The notes: generated by a model not told the origin, from the sequence alone. Counted from the stretch's first letter, positions 51,616-63,684 are shown. The stretch is DNA of 64,000 bases from Codonopsis lanceolata (GCA_013146195.2 CM028378.1:40190828-40254827); one strand, 5' to 3'. Program-made: numbers and translations.

Positions 51616-53408
51616 ATGGCGGCGAGAAAATGAGCGATCTGCATAGGTGAATAGGGGTTCCAGTGCGCTCCAACTCCGGCTACGCAACAATGGCTAGATC
51701 AAAATTTGGGTGCACAGGCTGATCGTATAATGAGCCAAATGGCTAATCTGGTACAAAGTTTAAAACCTAGTGGTGAGAGAACCTCTTTCCCTGCAGTCCC
51801 TCAAGAAGCATCAACCTCCCATGTTCCTTCAAACCCAAACCCCCAGCCAAACACCAACCCACCAAATACCACCATTACCCCAAATCCAAATCCCCCACCT
51901 AATCCTTATTACCCAAATATCAATCCTTTCTCATCCTACCCTCCATATCTTTTCCCAAGCACCAACATCCCCCAGAATACAAGTGACCTCCCTTTTCCCA
52001 TCACCAATCTACTCCAAAATAGCCCACATATGGACCCAAGAAGCTATAATCAGCCAGGCCAAGTAACAACCTATTTACCTCTTAATGATCCTACCCGCCA
52101 AACCGAAACCGCCCATAACCCATCTACCCAAAATCCTTATCCTACCTAAAATCCTTATCCTACCCATAACCCATCTACCCAAAATCCTTATCCTACCTAA
52201 AATCCTTATCCTACCCAAAATCTCGCCCAAAATTCTTACCAAATACCACAACCAGAAATTAACCCAGTCTTTCCTAATCCTACCAGCATATACCAAAATC
52301 CAACTCCCCCTCCCACCAAAATGGAGGCTGACATGGAGAATTTGAAAAATATGATGCTCAAAGTTCTGAACAAAGGATTATTTTCTACGCGGACATTGGC
52401 ATTGCAACCTTAAGCAATACTACCTTCAAAATTTAAAATCTCCGACATAGAAAAATTCGATGGGACTGGATGCCCTATATCTCACTTAAAATCCTATTCC
52501 ACTGGCATGCAGTCAAGAGGGGCTAGCTTTGAAGCCATGGCTTCCAATTTCTATCTTACCTTAATAGGGGCTGCCAAGCAATGGCTGATGTTGTCAGACA
52601 ATAGCACCATGGGTACTTGGGACCAAATAGCTGAAGGGTTCCTAGAAAGGTACAAGGACAATACCACCCTTGAAAACAAAAGAGATCTTGAATCGTGCAC
52701 CCAAAGGGAAACAGAAACTTGTGCTGAGTTTGCAGTCAGGTGGAAAAGAATGTTGGCTCAGACATTCGATAGACCTGATCCGGCTGAGTCATCCAGGATG
52801 TTCATAAAAAATCTCCAACCCATTTACCTGGAACACATGCGGTATCTCCCTTATAGCAATTTTAAAGAAATAGTATAGATAGGAGTCCGTATTGATGAAG
52901 ATATACGGAACGGGCACTTAAAAGTCAATACGCCTTCCAACTCTTTTCGATACTCTAAAGGAAAGGCAGTCGCATCAGGACCAGTCGTTAATATGGTAGG
53001 AAATACATCAGCCAACTTTCCTACCCAGAACTATAGCACTGTTCCATGGTCCTACGGATCAGATAAGTTTGTCAACGCAGTGGGAGGAAACAATGGTCCA
53101 AACAGAAATTTCAGAAATCAGAATAGAGGAAACCGGTACTATGATGAATTGCAAGCTCCACAGTCTGCGATACTGCAAGGGCTAATAGCACAGGGGGTGC
53201 TAAAACTTTTGGAAAACTACAAGCCGTCGAATCCCCTACCCAACACATGGAATCATGCCCAGTACTGTGAATACCATCGCTGCAGTGGTCACATCACCGA
53301 CAAGTGCTACGTGCTCAAAAACACTATCCAGGACCTTATAGATGATAAGGTTATTGAAAAGCCTCCTCCTAGACCAAATATAGTCAATAACCTCTGCCTC
53401 AAATCAAT
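51616..53408 (+). pseudogene. gag of copy 2
   Basis: The start region near 51616 is altered by frameshifts (GCGAATGGCGGCGAGAAAAT). LGAQADRIMSQMANLVQSL and the Pro/Asn-rich spacer follow to 52149, then NPYPT repeats. The gag core begins around 52320: LKNMMLKVLNKG, DIEKFDGTGCP, MQSRGASFEAMASNFYLTL, GAAKQWLMLSDNSTMGTWDQ, RYKDNTTLENKRDLESC, FAVRWKRMLAQTFDRPDPAE and HMRYLPYSNFKEIV with a stop at 52876-52878. The zinc-knuckle-like box CEYHRCSGHITDKC is at 53270-53310. It is not interrupted by a solo LTR, unlike copy 1. Confidence 0.88.
52128..52215 (+). repeat. 18-bp minisatellite in gag of copy 2
   Basis: Units of CAAAATCCTTATCCTACC repeat four times with a CATAACCCATCTAC interruption, encoding NPYPTQ-like repeats, several ending in a TAA stop created by one base change. 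Confidence 0.85.
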
Positions 53409-54480
53409 ATGATTGAGGCCAGTAAAGAAAATTGTGTACCCAAGTTTGAAATAAATAAACACCCCTTACCATATATCATTGTTCCTTTCTCTCCATCTTT
53501 ATCCATAAAAGAGCCTAGTTGCAATATGCTATTTTGGGACACTATCCTGGGTAGCCAAAATACCTATAACATCGAAAAAGCCACTTGGATCGGTGGGGAT
53601 GTCAGCCACGTTACCAGATCTGGCCGAGCCTACCAACCAAACTTGGAAAGAGGTGACCACTCCGGCAAAGATCAAGAAACAGATATTGAGGCTAAAAATA
53701 TGGAAGACACCCTGCTAACTCAGATGAAGAAAACTCAAGCCAACATATCTATCTTTGTGCTTCTTCCAAAACCAAGTGATACAGCGGCTAAATCTTTAAG
53801 TCAAGCGGTCATCCCTATTGAAACCTCCCTAAATTAGCTCACTCAAATGATTGGAAACATACACTTTGGGAATGTGATTATGTTTACTGATCTAGATCTG
53901 CCAAGGGAAGGAACCAACCACATCGATGCTCTACATATCACTGTGGGGATCGTGGAAAAAAGGGTTCCTCGATTTCTGATAGATAATGGTTCTTCTTTGA
54001 ATGTATGTCCCACAAGCGCGCTAGCCAAACTGGGAACAAAAATATCAGAGCTTGCTCTTTTATCGCAGACAGTAAGGGCATACGACAACACTAGTCGGTG
54101 TGTCCTAGAGACTATTGGGCCGCTAACCATGCCAGTAGAATTTTAAGTTTTGGACATACCAACCATTTTCAGCCTGTTGCTGGGATGCCCTTGGATCCAT
54201 AAGGTAAAAGGGATAGACTCCTCGTTGCATCAACGTGTCAAATTTATCCACGATGATCATATAGTAATCATTTTGGCTGATAAGATCGTGGAAAACAAGG
54301 AAAACGAGGACATCCCAATCCTCGAAATAGAGCATGATGACACTGGTATATTCTTCAGTGGCTTTGAGGTTATTCCCCAAGCTAGAGTCAACGTCATTGA
54401 ATGTGGGCGAGAAACTGACATCACCAGGAAGAAGACTACATCTCTATGAAACATGGTCCCTGTAAACATGTTTCGAAAAA
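53409..54480 (+). pseudogene. Protease region of copy 2
   Basis: MIEASKENCVPKFEINKH, then EPSCNMLFWDTILGSQNT, NIHFGNVIMFTDLDLPREG and the active site FLIDNGSSLNVCPTSALAK at about 53970-54025 with the DNG form retained. Stops at 53835-53837 and 54144-54146 interrupt it. The closing motif IFSLLLGCPWIHKVKG and the conserved DDTGIFFSGFEVIPQARVN follow. Confidence 0.85.
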
Positions 54481-55389
54481 TGAATTATATGCCTGGTCTG
54501 GGTCTAGGCAGAAATCAGTAGGGACTTATTAATTTAGTCCAAGATGAACTCAAAGAATGTATCCCTCCTTTTGGTCTAGGATACAAACCTACTCCAACTG
54601 AAATAGCAGCGTTATGAAGCGAGCGTGAGAAAAATATAAGGCGAAGAAAAACGTCCTTACAAGTATCCTCATCTCCAACCATTTAGGAAAACCCTAAATG
54701 GTTATTTTGTAAGGGATGGGGAAACAGAAGCCTATCTCATGTTTCCTGAGCCCTGGTTAGACAAGAATGGGAAAAGATACCCTGGTTGGGAAATCTTTGA
54801 AGATGTCAGTCTCGTCACAGATAAAATGGAACAGGTTACCCTGGAACCCCGTAGCTCTGCATATAAGACTATCACAATTGAAAATACTTGGTCTATAGAC
54901 CAAGACGATTATGCTCTGGCTCTGTTAGATGACGACTGTCCGGGAGACAGTTTACTAGGAATGATAAATGGGGGCACTAGCTATGAAAAGCTCCCTGCTG
55001 AGTTCGAGTCTATTGCTGATAAGCCTGCGGATTGGTATACTACGGCCAAGGCCGCTCTTGACAACCGCAAATCTGGTGGACCATTTTGGATATACTATTC
55101 CCCATCCTTCCTATAGCCTTACGGATTGGTCATCTACCAATCCGCTCCCTAAAATTGAGGATCTCAAACCCCAAGTCCTCAATAATATAAATAACATTGT
55201 ACAGTTTTCTAATAATGATAATCTAGATGTCTTTTCTTATTCCTTAGTTGCACCTTCATTAAAAAGGCATTAAATAATTTTAATAATGAGTCATTTGATG
55301 AAATGGACCCAGATAAAATACTTGCTTGAGCTCGCTTAAGTCGGTCAGAATCAAGAAAAAGCATCAATCATCGTTGCTTGAGATGAAGA
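54481..55389 (+). pseudogene. Protease-RT spacer of copy 2
   Basis: MNYMPGLGLGRNQ resembles a G-patch-like segment; after stops, YLMFPEPWLDKNGKRYPGW, EIFEDVSLVTDKMEQVTLEP and WYTTAKAALDNRKSGGPFWI. The frame is open from 54739 to 55116, then it breaks. Confidence 0.72.
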
Positions 55390-56024
55390 CTTATCTACCA
55401 TCAAAGGTGAACAATGAAGCCTAAGAAGTCAAAATCGGACTACTGAGGCTCGAAAGGGTAGCACTTATTGACCTCCTCAAAGAATCGTGGACATCTTCGC
55501 ATGGTCCTAGAAGATATGCTGGTTGGACCCGGCCATTGTTGAGCACTTGGGATCCCCTTATCGGGATGTTCGGCCAAGTCAAGCTCCAGGTCGAGAGAAG
55601 CGGTAATTACTAAAGTGAAAGAAGAAATCATAAAGTAGCTACATGTCAAGTTTATTCAGGTAATAGAATGCCGTCAGAAATATAGTGGCCAGTTCTAAAG
55701 CCCGACGAAAGGTTCGGATCTTCGTAGACCGCGCGACCTCAGAGGCATCGCCAATGGCGACTTTCCTCTACCCAACATTGATATTGTGGTAGGCGCCATA
55801 ACTTCTCACAAAATAAGATCCTTTGTCGACGGCATCTTTGGGCTATAATCAAATCAAAATGGCGGCGGAGGAGGATCAATAAAAACATCATTCACCCACA
55901 GGGAACCTCACGCTATAATGTCATCATGCCATTTTAGCATACATATAAAGAGTTGCCAGGCTCTTTCACATGATTCATAAAGAGATCGAAGTGTGCGTTG
56001 ATGACATGATGCACTCTGGCGATC
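55390..56024 (+). pseudogene. Decayed reverse transcriptase start of copy 2
   Basis: RT landmarks are present but altered by many indels: an AWS-like segment near 55498, VRIFVDRATSEASP-like phrases at 55710-55750, FPLPNIDIVV at 55765-55795, FGL-IKMAAEE near 55838-55870, and HKEIEVCVDDMMHSGD at 55976-56023, where YMDD has become CVDD. Coding decay is clearly greater here than in gag of the same copy. Confidence 0.8.
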
Positions 56025-56124
56025 NNNNNNNNNNNNNNNNNNNNNNNNNNNNNNNNNNNNNNNNNNNNNNNNNNNNNNNNNNNNNNNNNNNNNNNNNNNN
56101 NNNNNNNNNNNNNNNNNNNNNNNN
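56025..56124. other. Assembly gap of 100 Ns
   Basis: Exactly 100 Ns interrupt the RT of copy 2. What follows is unrelated to the rest of RT. The gap size is probably a placeholder. Confidence 0.97.
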
Positions 56125-57160
56125 GATTCCGAAGCTATTTAAGCAAAAATAGTATAAGAAACCAAGATAACTCGCCGAGAAAAAGAAATAAGGAAATCGG
56201 CCTACCTCGCTCAAGGCCAGCCCAAACAAATCCTGCAGCTGGAATTGCTTGGCAGGAAGCATCGTCTCCACGGACTCTGCCGGCACGTCCTCGCCCAGTA
56301 ACCTCTGCCAATAGCCAATGAAGTGGGCGTGGAAGTTGTTTATTGTCTATAGAGATGTCCGATAATGTGCTCATTATCGGACACCTCCTCGCTTGCCTGA
56401 GAGGGAGACGGACCGAGGTCATCCTGAGCTCGGGAGTTGAAGAAGCGCGAGGCCGACTTTAGAGTTTTCGCCTCTTGGCCCTTGAGCGACAAAGAATCGG
56501 GGTTGCTTGCCTGGCCTGGGGAACAGCCGAGAGGGGCCACCTCGTGATCTTCTAACACGACCATGGGCAAGACTCCGCACTTCCATCGCAGCCAGCCGAA
56601 GCCTCGGAAGCCGGCTCAAGCCTCCTCGACCCTTAGCCGGGCCAAAACAGCATCCCGCGTCAAAGCCATTTCTATAAAATAGAAAGCTCGCATTAGAACT
56701 CAAAAGACAAATATAACAAAAAAATGAAGGAAACATAAACAAAGCAAGAATGAACAAATTTACCCGTGCTCAGCACTCAAGCCCATCTACACCCTACCTC
56801 TGACACGCCCGAGCCAAACACCCGACTCGTGCACGGCCCAGCCTCTCTCGTGGGCATACTCAAAATTAGAGTAAGCCTTCTCCCCCCTCAACGCCGAGCC
56901 GAAACCCATAACTGCAGACGAGGCATCATCTCGACTATAGCCTTCAATTGTAAGACCGAACCTGCACCCTTTCATTGTTAAGCAAGGGGGCCTCAATGGC
57001 AATCTGCTGCGGCTTTGTCGAGGCGCCCGCTTTCTTCTCGTAAGGTCGTGAGGCTTTCCTTCAGGGAACCTCAAAGTTCCACCGGCCTTCGACTCCACAG
57101 AACAACTTCGGACCACCTATGATCTTTATTTCCAAAGCGGAAGGGGGAATCTAGGATGCA
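56125..57160 (-). pseudogene. Decayed antisense-type ORF fragment
   Basis: On the minus strand a mosaic of frames reads, from high to low coordinates, RDDASSAVMGFGSALRGEKA and YSNFEYAHERGWAV (57000-56850), then MALTRDAVLARLRVEEA (about 56670) and LKGQEAKTLKSASRFFNS (56500-56430). It ends with NFHAHFIGYWQRLL, GEDVPAESVETMLPAKQFQL and QDLFGLALSEVG (56340-56210), possibly followed by a splice donor (GTAGGCC). The style and setting resemble the coding remnants antisense to Tat-type elements elsewhere in the window, but it is separated from any element by the gap. I do not recognise the family. Confidence 0.45.
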
Positions 57161-57165
57161 CAGCC

Positions 57166-59675
57166 AGTTCATGGAAATGCTGAATTTTTACAATGAATTA
57201 CATGTTTGAATGTTTCGTTTGACTTTTAAGAATAAGAGTTGACTATCATGCATATGAGAGTATGATGCTATCTAATTGACGAATTTTTTATTGTAAGCAT
57301 GAAGAAGAATTTTTACAATGAATTACATGTTTGAATGTTTCGTTTGACTTTTAAGAATAAGAGTTGACTATCATGCATATGAGAGTATGATGCTATCTAA
57401 TTCATGAATTTTGGTTGTGAGCATGTATAATGAATTATTATTATGGATTACATGATTAAAATGTAATGTTTGACTTCATTGGGTTGAGTTGACTTTTATG
57501 ACAATAAGAGTAGGTTGTCAACTATGATTCATGAATTGAAGGTTATGAGCATGCTAGATTAATTTATATCTTAGTGATGAGCATGCTAGATGAAATTACA
57601 TCTTGTTTAGATTAATGGTTTTTTTGGATGAAAGCATGCTTGATTAAATGCTATATTGAGATGCATGCTTGAATTGTAATGGTTGACTTTACATATTAAT
57701 TGTTGACTTATGAACTATGTCTTGGGGTTTTCATTGGGAAAGTATGGAATGTTGGGTGTAACAATGTTGCCAACCTTAAGAACTTAGTCATGAATAATAG
57801 CTAATGAATAATAGGAGGGCTATGATGCAAGTACCTTCTATGCCTTCAAATTTGAAAAGAGTAGAAATGACTCAACGGAGTCGATTAGTGGACTAATATG
57901 ATTATAGTGAATCACATATTGAGATCCTACGAAATTTGGGGTAGTTTTGATGGAGGTTAAACCTCCGAGCGTTTACAAGTGTATGAAGAACACTTGGGTA
58001 TTAGAGACTTGATAATATTCCTCTAATGTGTTTATGTGTTAGTTAGCATAGAGAAGCATAACTATGTGGTTTAGAAGTAAATATCTACTTGATTGGATTA
58101 GTGCGTGATGTTGTACTTTTCCTTGGTGAGAATTTGAGTATGGATTACCTGTGTTTGTGTTTGAGTCCAGCTGGCGTCTTTTTGGTTTGAGTCTTTGGCG
58201 GGACGATGCATTGTCTTCACGAATTGTGGGATTCGTGATTTAAATGGATCGCCGTGCCGGGTTACACACACCCCTCCATTGATGGCCACAGTGGGGAAGT
58301 AGTTGATCTTAGTTGTAGTAAGTAAACATGACTCTGATCACTATGGAACCCGAGCGGGGATTGTTTCGGGGACGTCGATACCACGAATGGGGTTATCGAG
58401 GACACATTTGTTTCCGCAGGAGTTGCACGCTGGAAACGGAAAGGAAAATCATCTTCTCTCTTATGTGGTTTATTTTACGAGCTCTTGTATGAATTGTTGT
58501 GCTACGTGGTTATGATATGATATACATGAGATGATGATTACTTAATGAAATGTTATGATAAGAAATGTAACATGCTAATGAAATGATGACTTTTGATATA
58601 TTGTTATACTAGAGATATAACATGCTAATCATGATTAGAATGGAAACCATTGTCTTTCATATATAAGTTCTTATATGAATTATGTTAAAGGATGAAGTGT
58701 GAGGCCCATGGAATAATTGAGTTATGTGGATGATGTTTTGATGAACAGTGCAATATGAAGATAACATATTAAATATATTGGAATTGAGAATCATATTCTA
58801 TTGAAATGAATTACTTATGATGAATTATGCAAATGATGTTCTATGAGACTATGGTTAGGTGTCGGTTTGTGTTGTGGGTTATTCCATGAAATGTTATATC
58901 ATGAGCATGATATGAGATGTATATGTTTTATTTGAGCATAAGTCATGCCATGACATTGCATCTTTAGCAGCTTACTAAGTCTTTATGACTTACTCTGTTA
59001 ACCTTGTTTTCCTTAGATTCGAGCCGAGATAGTGATTTGAAGGAACTGGCCGAAGTCCACGATAGAACGTGTGGTTCGTGAGAAGGTTGCTATTAGTTTA
59101 TATATTTGTAGTCCTTGTTTTGGAAAGGTCGATTGGGAAGTGAAGTTATATAAACTTCACTATGGGTAGTAAGCCTTGTGATTATTTAATTGGTACTTGT
59201 TTATGCTATTTAGTCTTTTGTGAGCCGACGGTGTTAGTCGTGCCATGTTAATATAATAATATTATTTCTATCTATATCAAGTTATTTATATTGTGGGTTA
59301 TGTTTTACTCCGACATGTTTTTAGCCGTTAAGCATGCTAGACTAGAGTTGTAGACTTAGTTTAATGTTGGGTTCAGTATATGACTTGGTATATAAATTGC
59401 AATTTAATGATATTGCATGATAGGTGGTTTTGTTTTACGTGCCCAATGTTGCATCACGTGATTTTAATTTTTGGACTGAGAGATTCATTATCTCTTTGGT
59501 TGTGTTAGTTTGAGCTTGTTAGCTCGGGCGCCATCGTTTAATTATGTTACGCTTCCGCATGTGTTCAAGTTATTGGCGTATCGCCGTTATGGCCTTACCC
59601 GTTATTTGTTATATTGTGTGTTTTTGACGGCACGACCTCGGGGTCTCGTATTGGGATCCGGGTCGGGTCGCCACA
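57166..59675 (+). repeat. 3' part of a gypsy-type LTR, truncated at the left
   Basis: The segment ends GGGTCGGGTCGCCACA at 59675 and contains the phrase CAGCTTACTAAGTCTTTATG (58969-58990) followed by CTTAGATTCGAGCCGAG, a layout found near the end of chromovirus LTRs in plus orientation (compare 16580-16640). No coding frame or TG start was found; the start coordinate is uncertain. The right end abuts the copia element at 59676, whose RT stops there. Confidence 0.55.
57182..57403. repeat. Tandem duplication with 125-bp period
   Basis: GAATTTTTACAATGAATTAC, then TGTTTCGTTTGACTTTTAAG and CATGCATATGAGAGTATGAT, occur from 57182 and again from 57307, nearly identical for about 97 bp. Confidence 0.92.
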
Positions 59676-60575
59676 GGCCTTTTGAGACAATCCGAACAAT
59701 CCATGTGACCTGTCACGGAATATTTCTATTCCTATCACATAGGATGCCTCACCTAAATCTTTCATTTCAAAGTTCTTAGAGAGAAATTCCTTTACGTTAT
59801 GTAACATTCCAATATCATTTGCAGCAAGCAATATGTCATCGACATACAAGACCAATAGTATGAACTTGCTCCCATTAACCTTCATGTAGATACACTAATC
59901 AACGGTGTTCTCCGTGAAGCCATAAGATGTAATGGTATTATTGAATTTCAGATACCATTGAAGGGAGGCCTGTTTCAGTCCATATATTGAATTCTTTAAT
60001 TTACACACTAAATTTTCTTTTCCTGTGGTCACAAACGCTTCTGGTTGGTCCATATAAACTTCATCTTCTAACTCACCATTTAGAAAAGCGGTTTGAACAT
60101 CCAATTGGTAAAGCTCTAAACCATAATGAGCTACTAAAGCCAAAACAATTCTTAATCCTTCTTTGATACTAGGGAGAAGGTCTCTTTATAGTCAATGCCA
60201 TCCTTCTGTGTATAACCCTTAGCTACAAGTATGGCCTTATACCTTTCGATGTTACCTTTTGAGTCATGTTTGGTCTTAAAGACCCATTTACAACCGACTC
60301 TTTTAGAACCTTCAGGTAACTCTACAAAGTTCCAAACCTCATTGTCATACATCGACTTAATTTCTTCTTTCATGGCATTGATCCACTTTTCTGAATTGTT
60401 ACTATTCACCGCTTGACTAAATGAGACTGGATCTTTATTAATGCTCAAGTCGCATTCATGCTCAAGATTATACGCCACATAGTCGTCAGGAATGGCTGAT
60501 CCTTTCTGCCTTACAGACCGTCTTAAAGCTACTTCTTGTTGTGGTTCATTAATATATTGCTCAGTTGTGACTGGT
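59676..60575 (-). pseudogene. Copia reverse transcriptase
   Basis: RT blocks: WINAMKEEIKSMYDNEVWNF, KWVFKTKHDSKGNIERYKA, ILVAKGYTQKDGIDYKETF, then a frameshift near 60150 and VLALVAHYGLELYQLDVQTA with FLNGELEDEVYMDQPEAF, KLKNSIYGLKQASLQWYLKF, a stop near 59895, and the catalytic box ILLVLYVDDILLAAND at 59830-59870. EASYVIGIEIFRDRS is the last conserved part. The YVDD box is intact. Confidence 0.92.
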
Positions 60576-61916
60576 TCATCTATAATATTCTCATTTTGTG
60601 GGTTTTCAACATTAACCTGTTGTTCTGGTATGTTGTTTGACTGTGATACAACAATTGGAACAACAACTTTAGCAGGAATATCAGGTAATGACATTTCTAC
60701 CCGAATTTCCTGAATGTCAATTTCACGTGGTTTCCCACTCCCACTGATTGAGCCATTTTCTATGAACCGAGCATTTCCTGACTCAACAATTCTCGTACTA
60801 TGGTTAGGACAATAGACCCTATACCCCTTAGACTTTTCAGGATAGCCAATAAAATATCCACTAACTGTCCTAGCATCAAGTTTCTTTTCATGTGGATTAT
60901 ATACTCTTAGTTCCGCTGGGCAACCCCAAATATGAAGATGCCTCAAACTGGGTTTCCTACCTGTCCATAACTCATAAGGTGTTTTAGGGATGGCTTTACT
61001 AGGAACCCTATTGAGGAGATGCGCAGCGGTCTTTAATGCATGCATCCACATTGATAGGGGTAAGGAACAATCATTTAATATACTCCTAACCATATCCATT
61101 AATGTACGATTGCCTCTCAAGAACACCATTCTCGCCGAGGAGTCCCGATTGTATATCGCATGCACAAATGCCACAACTTTCAAGGAACTTTGCAAATGGA
61201 CCTGGACATTGTCCCTTTTCAGTAAATTTTCCGTAATATTATCCACCTCTATCTGATCTCACTATTTTCACTTTTTTTTTATCTAATTGCCTTTCCACTT
61301 CATTTATGAACACCTCGAGGATGTTCACTGAATGAGACTTTTCATGCAGTAAATAAACATAACCATAACGTGAGTAGTCATCAATAAAGGAAATGAAATA
61401 CTGTTCGTCGCTCCAACTTGGAATGTCAAAAAGGACCACAAATATCAGTGTGTATTAGCCTTAAGAGCCGAAAGTGCTTTGTGCTGATTTTATCGTGGTT
61501 TTAGTCCGCTTCCCTTTAATACATTCACACATAATGCTCCATCCACTAAAATCCAATTGAGGAAGAATTTCACTTTTCATCAACCTCAATAACCTTTCTT
61601 TGGAAATGTGACCCAATCTTTGATGCCACAAGTAAGCTGAACTTTCATTTGGTAAACTACGTTTAATGCCTACATTACTTTCAACATGAAACAAAGATTC
61701 AGCAAAATCGTTGTTGAGATTTACACGATAAAGTGAGTCATACAACTTTTCTGACCCACAAAAACAGTTATCTTTGTACAACCAAAAACCGCTCTTACAA
61801 ATCTCAACACGATATCCTATTGCATCCAGCTTCCCTACTGAAACAAGATTTCGGGCACATTCAGGAACATAGAGACATCTTTCCAGGTTTAAATGACACC
61901 TAGTGTCCAAAAGCAA
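60576..61916 (-). pseudogene. Copia pre-integrase and integrase
   Basis: From high to low coordinates: LNLERCLYVPECARNLVSVG, then the zinc-binding region YLWHQRLGHISKERLLRLM with CECIKGKRT (61916-61461). The core shows ISFIDDYSRYGYVYLLHEKS (first D) and VKIVRSDRGG (second D, about 61240). A shifted frame follows with NGVLERQS-like sequence holding the glutamate, then SMWMHALKTAAHLLNRVPSK, IPKTPYELWTGRKPSLRHLH and DARTVSGYFIGYPEKSKGY. The linker to RT is Asn/Gln/Glu-rich. Frameshifts lie near 61450 and 61240. Confidence 0.9.
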
Positions 61917-61989
61917 CCTATAGGTCCCTATGCCCTCTATCCGTGCCTTTATCTTGTTCCCATAAACAAGTACTGTTCATTTCTGTTTA

Positions 61990-62110
61990 GGGCTAGATCG
62001 TACTGAATCCCTGCATAACATGAGACACATGAGTAGTTGCACCAGAATCTAACCACCAGGTATTATTAGGAACTTCTATAAGATTCGATTCAAAACATAC
62101 AGAAACATAA
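61990..62110 (-). pseudogene. Copia protease active-site region
   Basis: The minus strand reads NTWWLDSGATTHVSHVMQGF at about 62068-62010. DSGAT is the copia aspartic protease motif. The frame then breaks (stops near 61990-62000). Confidence 0.82.
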
Positions 62111-62876
62111 TATGTACTTGCTTCTCAAACCATTCCTTTCGTTTAGGACGATCAGCCTTTACATGTCTTTCTTTGTTACAGAGGAAACACCTAACTTTCT
62201 TTTTCTTGATTTGGCACTCAGAAACCTTTATTGGGGCCTTATCACTTTTCTTGCATTTGTCCCTTTTACCTGGTTTAAACTTGTTGCTGCTAGCACCATC
62301 ATAGACTGTGAGGTGGATGGAGTGATCTTTTATTTTCTTTAATTTCCCTTCCTCCTATAGTAACATGGCCTTTAACTCTTTAAGGTTCCATTTATCTTTC
62401 ATGGTGTTGTAATTCACTTGGAACTGGCCAAATTCAACAATAAGGGAATTCATTATGAATTGTACAAGAAAGCTATCACTCACATCCATTCCTATGGTTT
62501 TCAACTTTTCTGCTAGGTTGGACATTTCTGTTACATGATCATGAATTGACTTTGACCAATCAAATTTCTTTGTAGTCAATTAACCCATGAGATTTCCTAC
62601 AATGGATTTATCAGCAAGATCCGTTTGGGAATAATCTTTAACCTTCAGCATGAACTCTCTGGCATCTTTAGTCTTTGGCATCGATGGCTTAATATTTTCA
62701 GCCATAGTCATTTTCATATGGTTCAAACTCATCCTATTAGACCGCTCCCAAGCCCCATAGATGGATTTATCATCTTCTGAGCTAGTCTCTGTAATGGCCG
62801 TGGGCTTTTCATCTGATACTATAGCTATATCCAGATCCATAACACTCAGTAAAGCCGGATTTGTTCGGAACGTCAA
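62111..62876 (-). pseudogene. Copia gag with zinc knuckle
   Basis: Start candidate ATG 62876 (MTFRTNPALLSVMDLDIAIV). The UBN2-type gag continues KPTAITETSSEDDKSIYGAW, WERSNRMSLNHMKMTMAENI, and KVKDYSQTDLADKSIVGNLM, then one in-frame stop at 62580-62582. KKFDWSKSIHDHVTEMSNLA and SFLVQFIMNSLIVEFGQFQV with YNTMKDKWNLKELKAMLL follow. The zinc knuckle near 62200-62150 reads CFLCNKERHVKADR: C-x2-C-x4-H-x4 with arginine in place of the last cysteine. Confidence 0.9.
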
Positions 62877-63684
62877 GATAGTTTAGCCCTTGAACTTAAC
62901 AACCTGAACTTCCGTATGCGAAAAAGACTTAATGAGGCTGCAAAACATTTATACATGCTCAACCATTAGCGCTTTGAGTTGACTTTAATAAATTCATAAA
63001 CTGTCATGAACTTTAAGCATGTATTTAAGTTCACCTTTGGGTAAGCCTTAAACACATAAACAATTTAATCGATGCCATACGATATAGACTTTAATGGACA
63101 ATCATAACATACAATAGTCAAATAAGTTGTCTATCTTTGGATATACATCATATTTAACCAAGGTACAATGATTTGTCCCTTTAATGATATAGACTAGTTG
63201 CAATGGTCCGTCTTTGGACGACCTTCTAGCAATTAGTCTATAAACTCAATTGTTCAATCAACTTTTCTTGTCATTTTCTTATAGAGGCATCTCTGTACCC
63301 ATGAACAACTGACATAAAATAAATTTAATGTGTTAGACATTCCATTCAGCGAGGCCACTTTGGTGACTAACAAGCTATTAATGCCTTAACAATAAATTAT
63401 ACTTTTATATTCCAAGCCTTCAAAAGAACATTAAAATTTTATTTGGAAAATAAAACATAATATCCAATTTGTTCTGCAAATTTTCGGTAAAGCTTGAAAT
63501 TTAATATAACAAGTGTTAAACACCCAATTAATGTTGCGAAAAGGCTTTACTGCACAAAAACTTTAATTTTGCTCTTAAACAGTACAAGAGCAACCAATAT
63601 TATATGTACAATTACCGTACAAACTTACAGTTAAAAAATATAATAGATACTTTAATCAGAGAAATTATGAGTTCTCAACCTTAG
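62877..63684 (-). other. Leader of the copia element
   Basis: AT-rich sequence between PBS and gag; no coding frame or repeat was recognised. Confidence 0.6.

Larger units (their letters stand above)
50236..56024 (+). mobile_element. Ogre-like element, copy 2 (internal 2, incomplete)
   Basis: Internal 2 begins with the primer site, then leader, gag, protease, spacer and RT start, parallel to copy 1 in order and spacing and closely similar in sequence. It ends in the gap at 56025, so its 3' half and own 3' LTR are not seen. Confidence 0.87.

Noticed and set aside
59510..59779. An 89-codon plus-strand frame
   Set aside because: It runs across the boundary between the LTR-like segment and the copia element, so it cannot be a gene.
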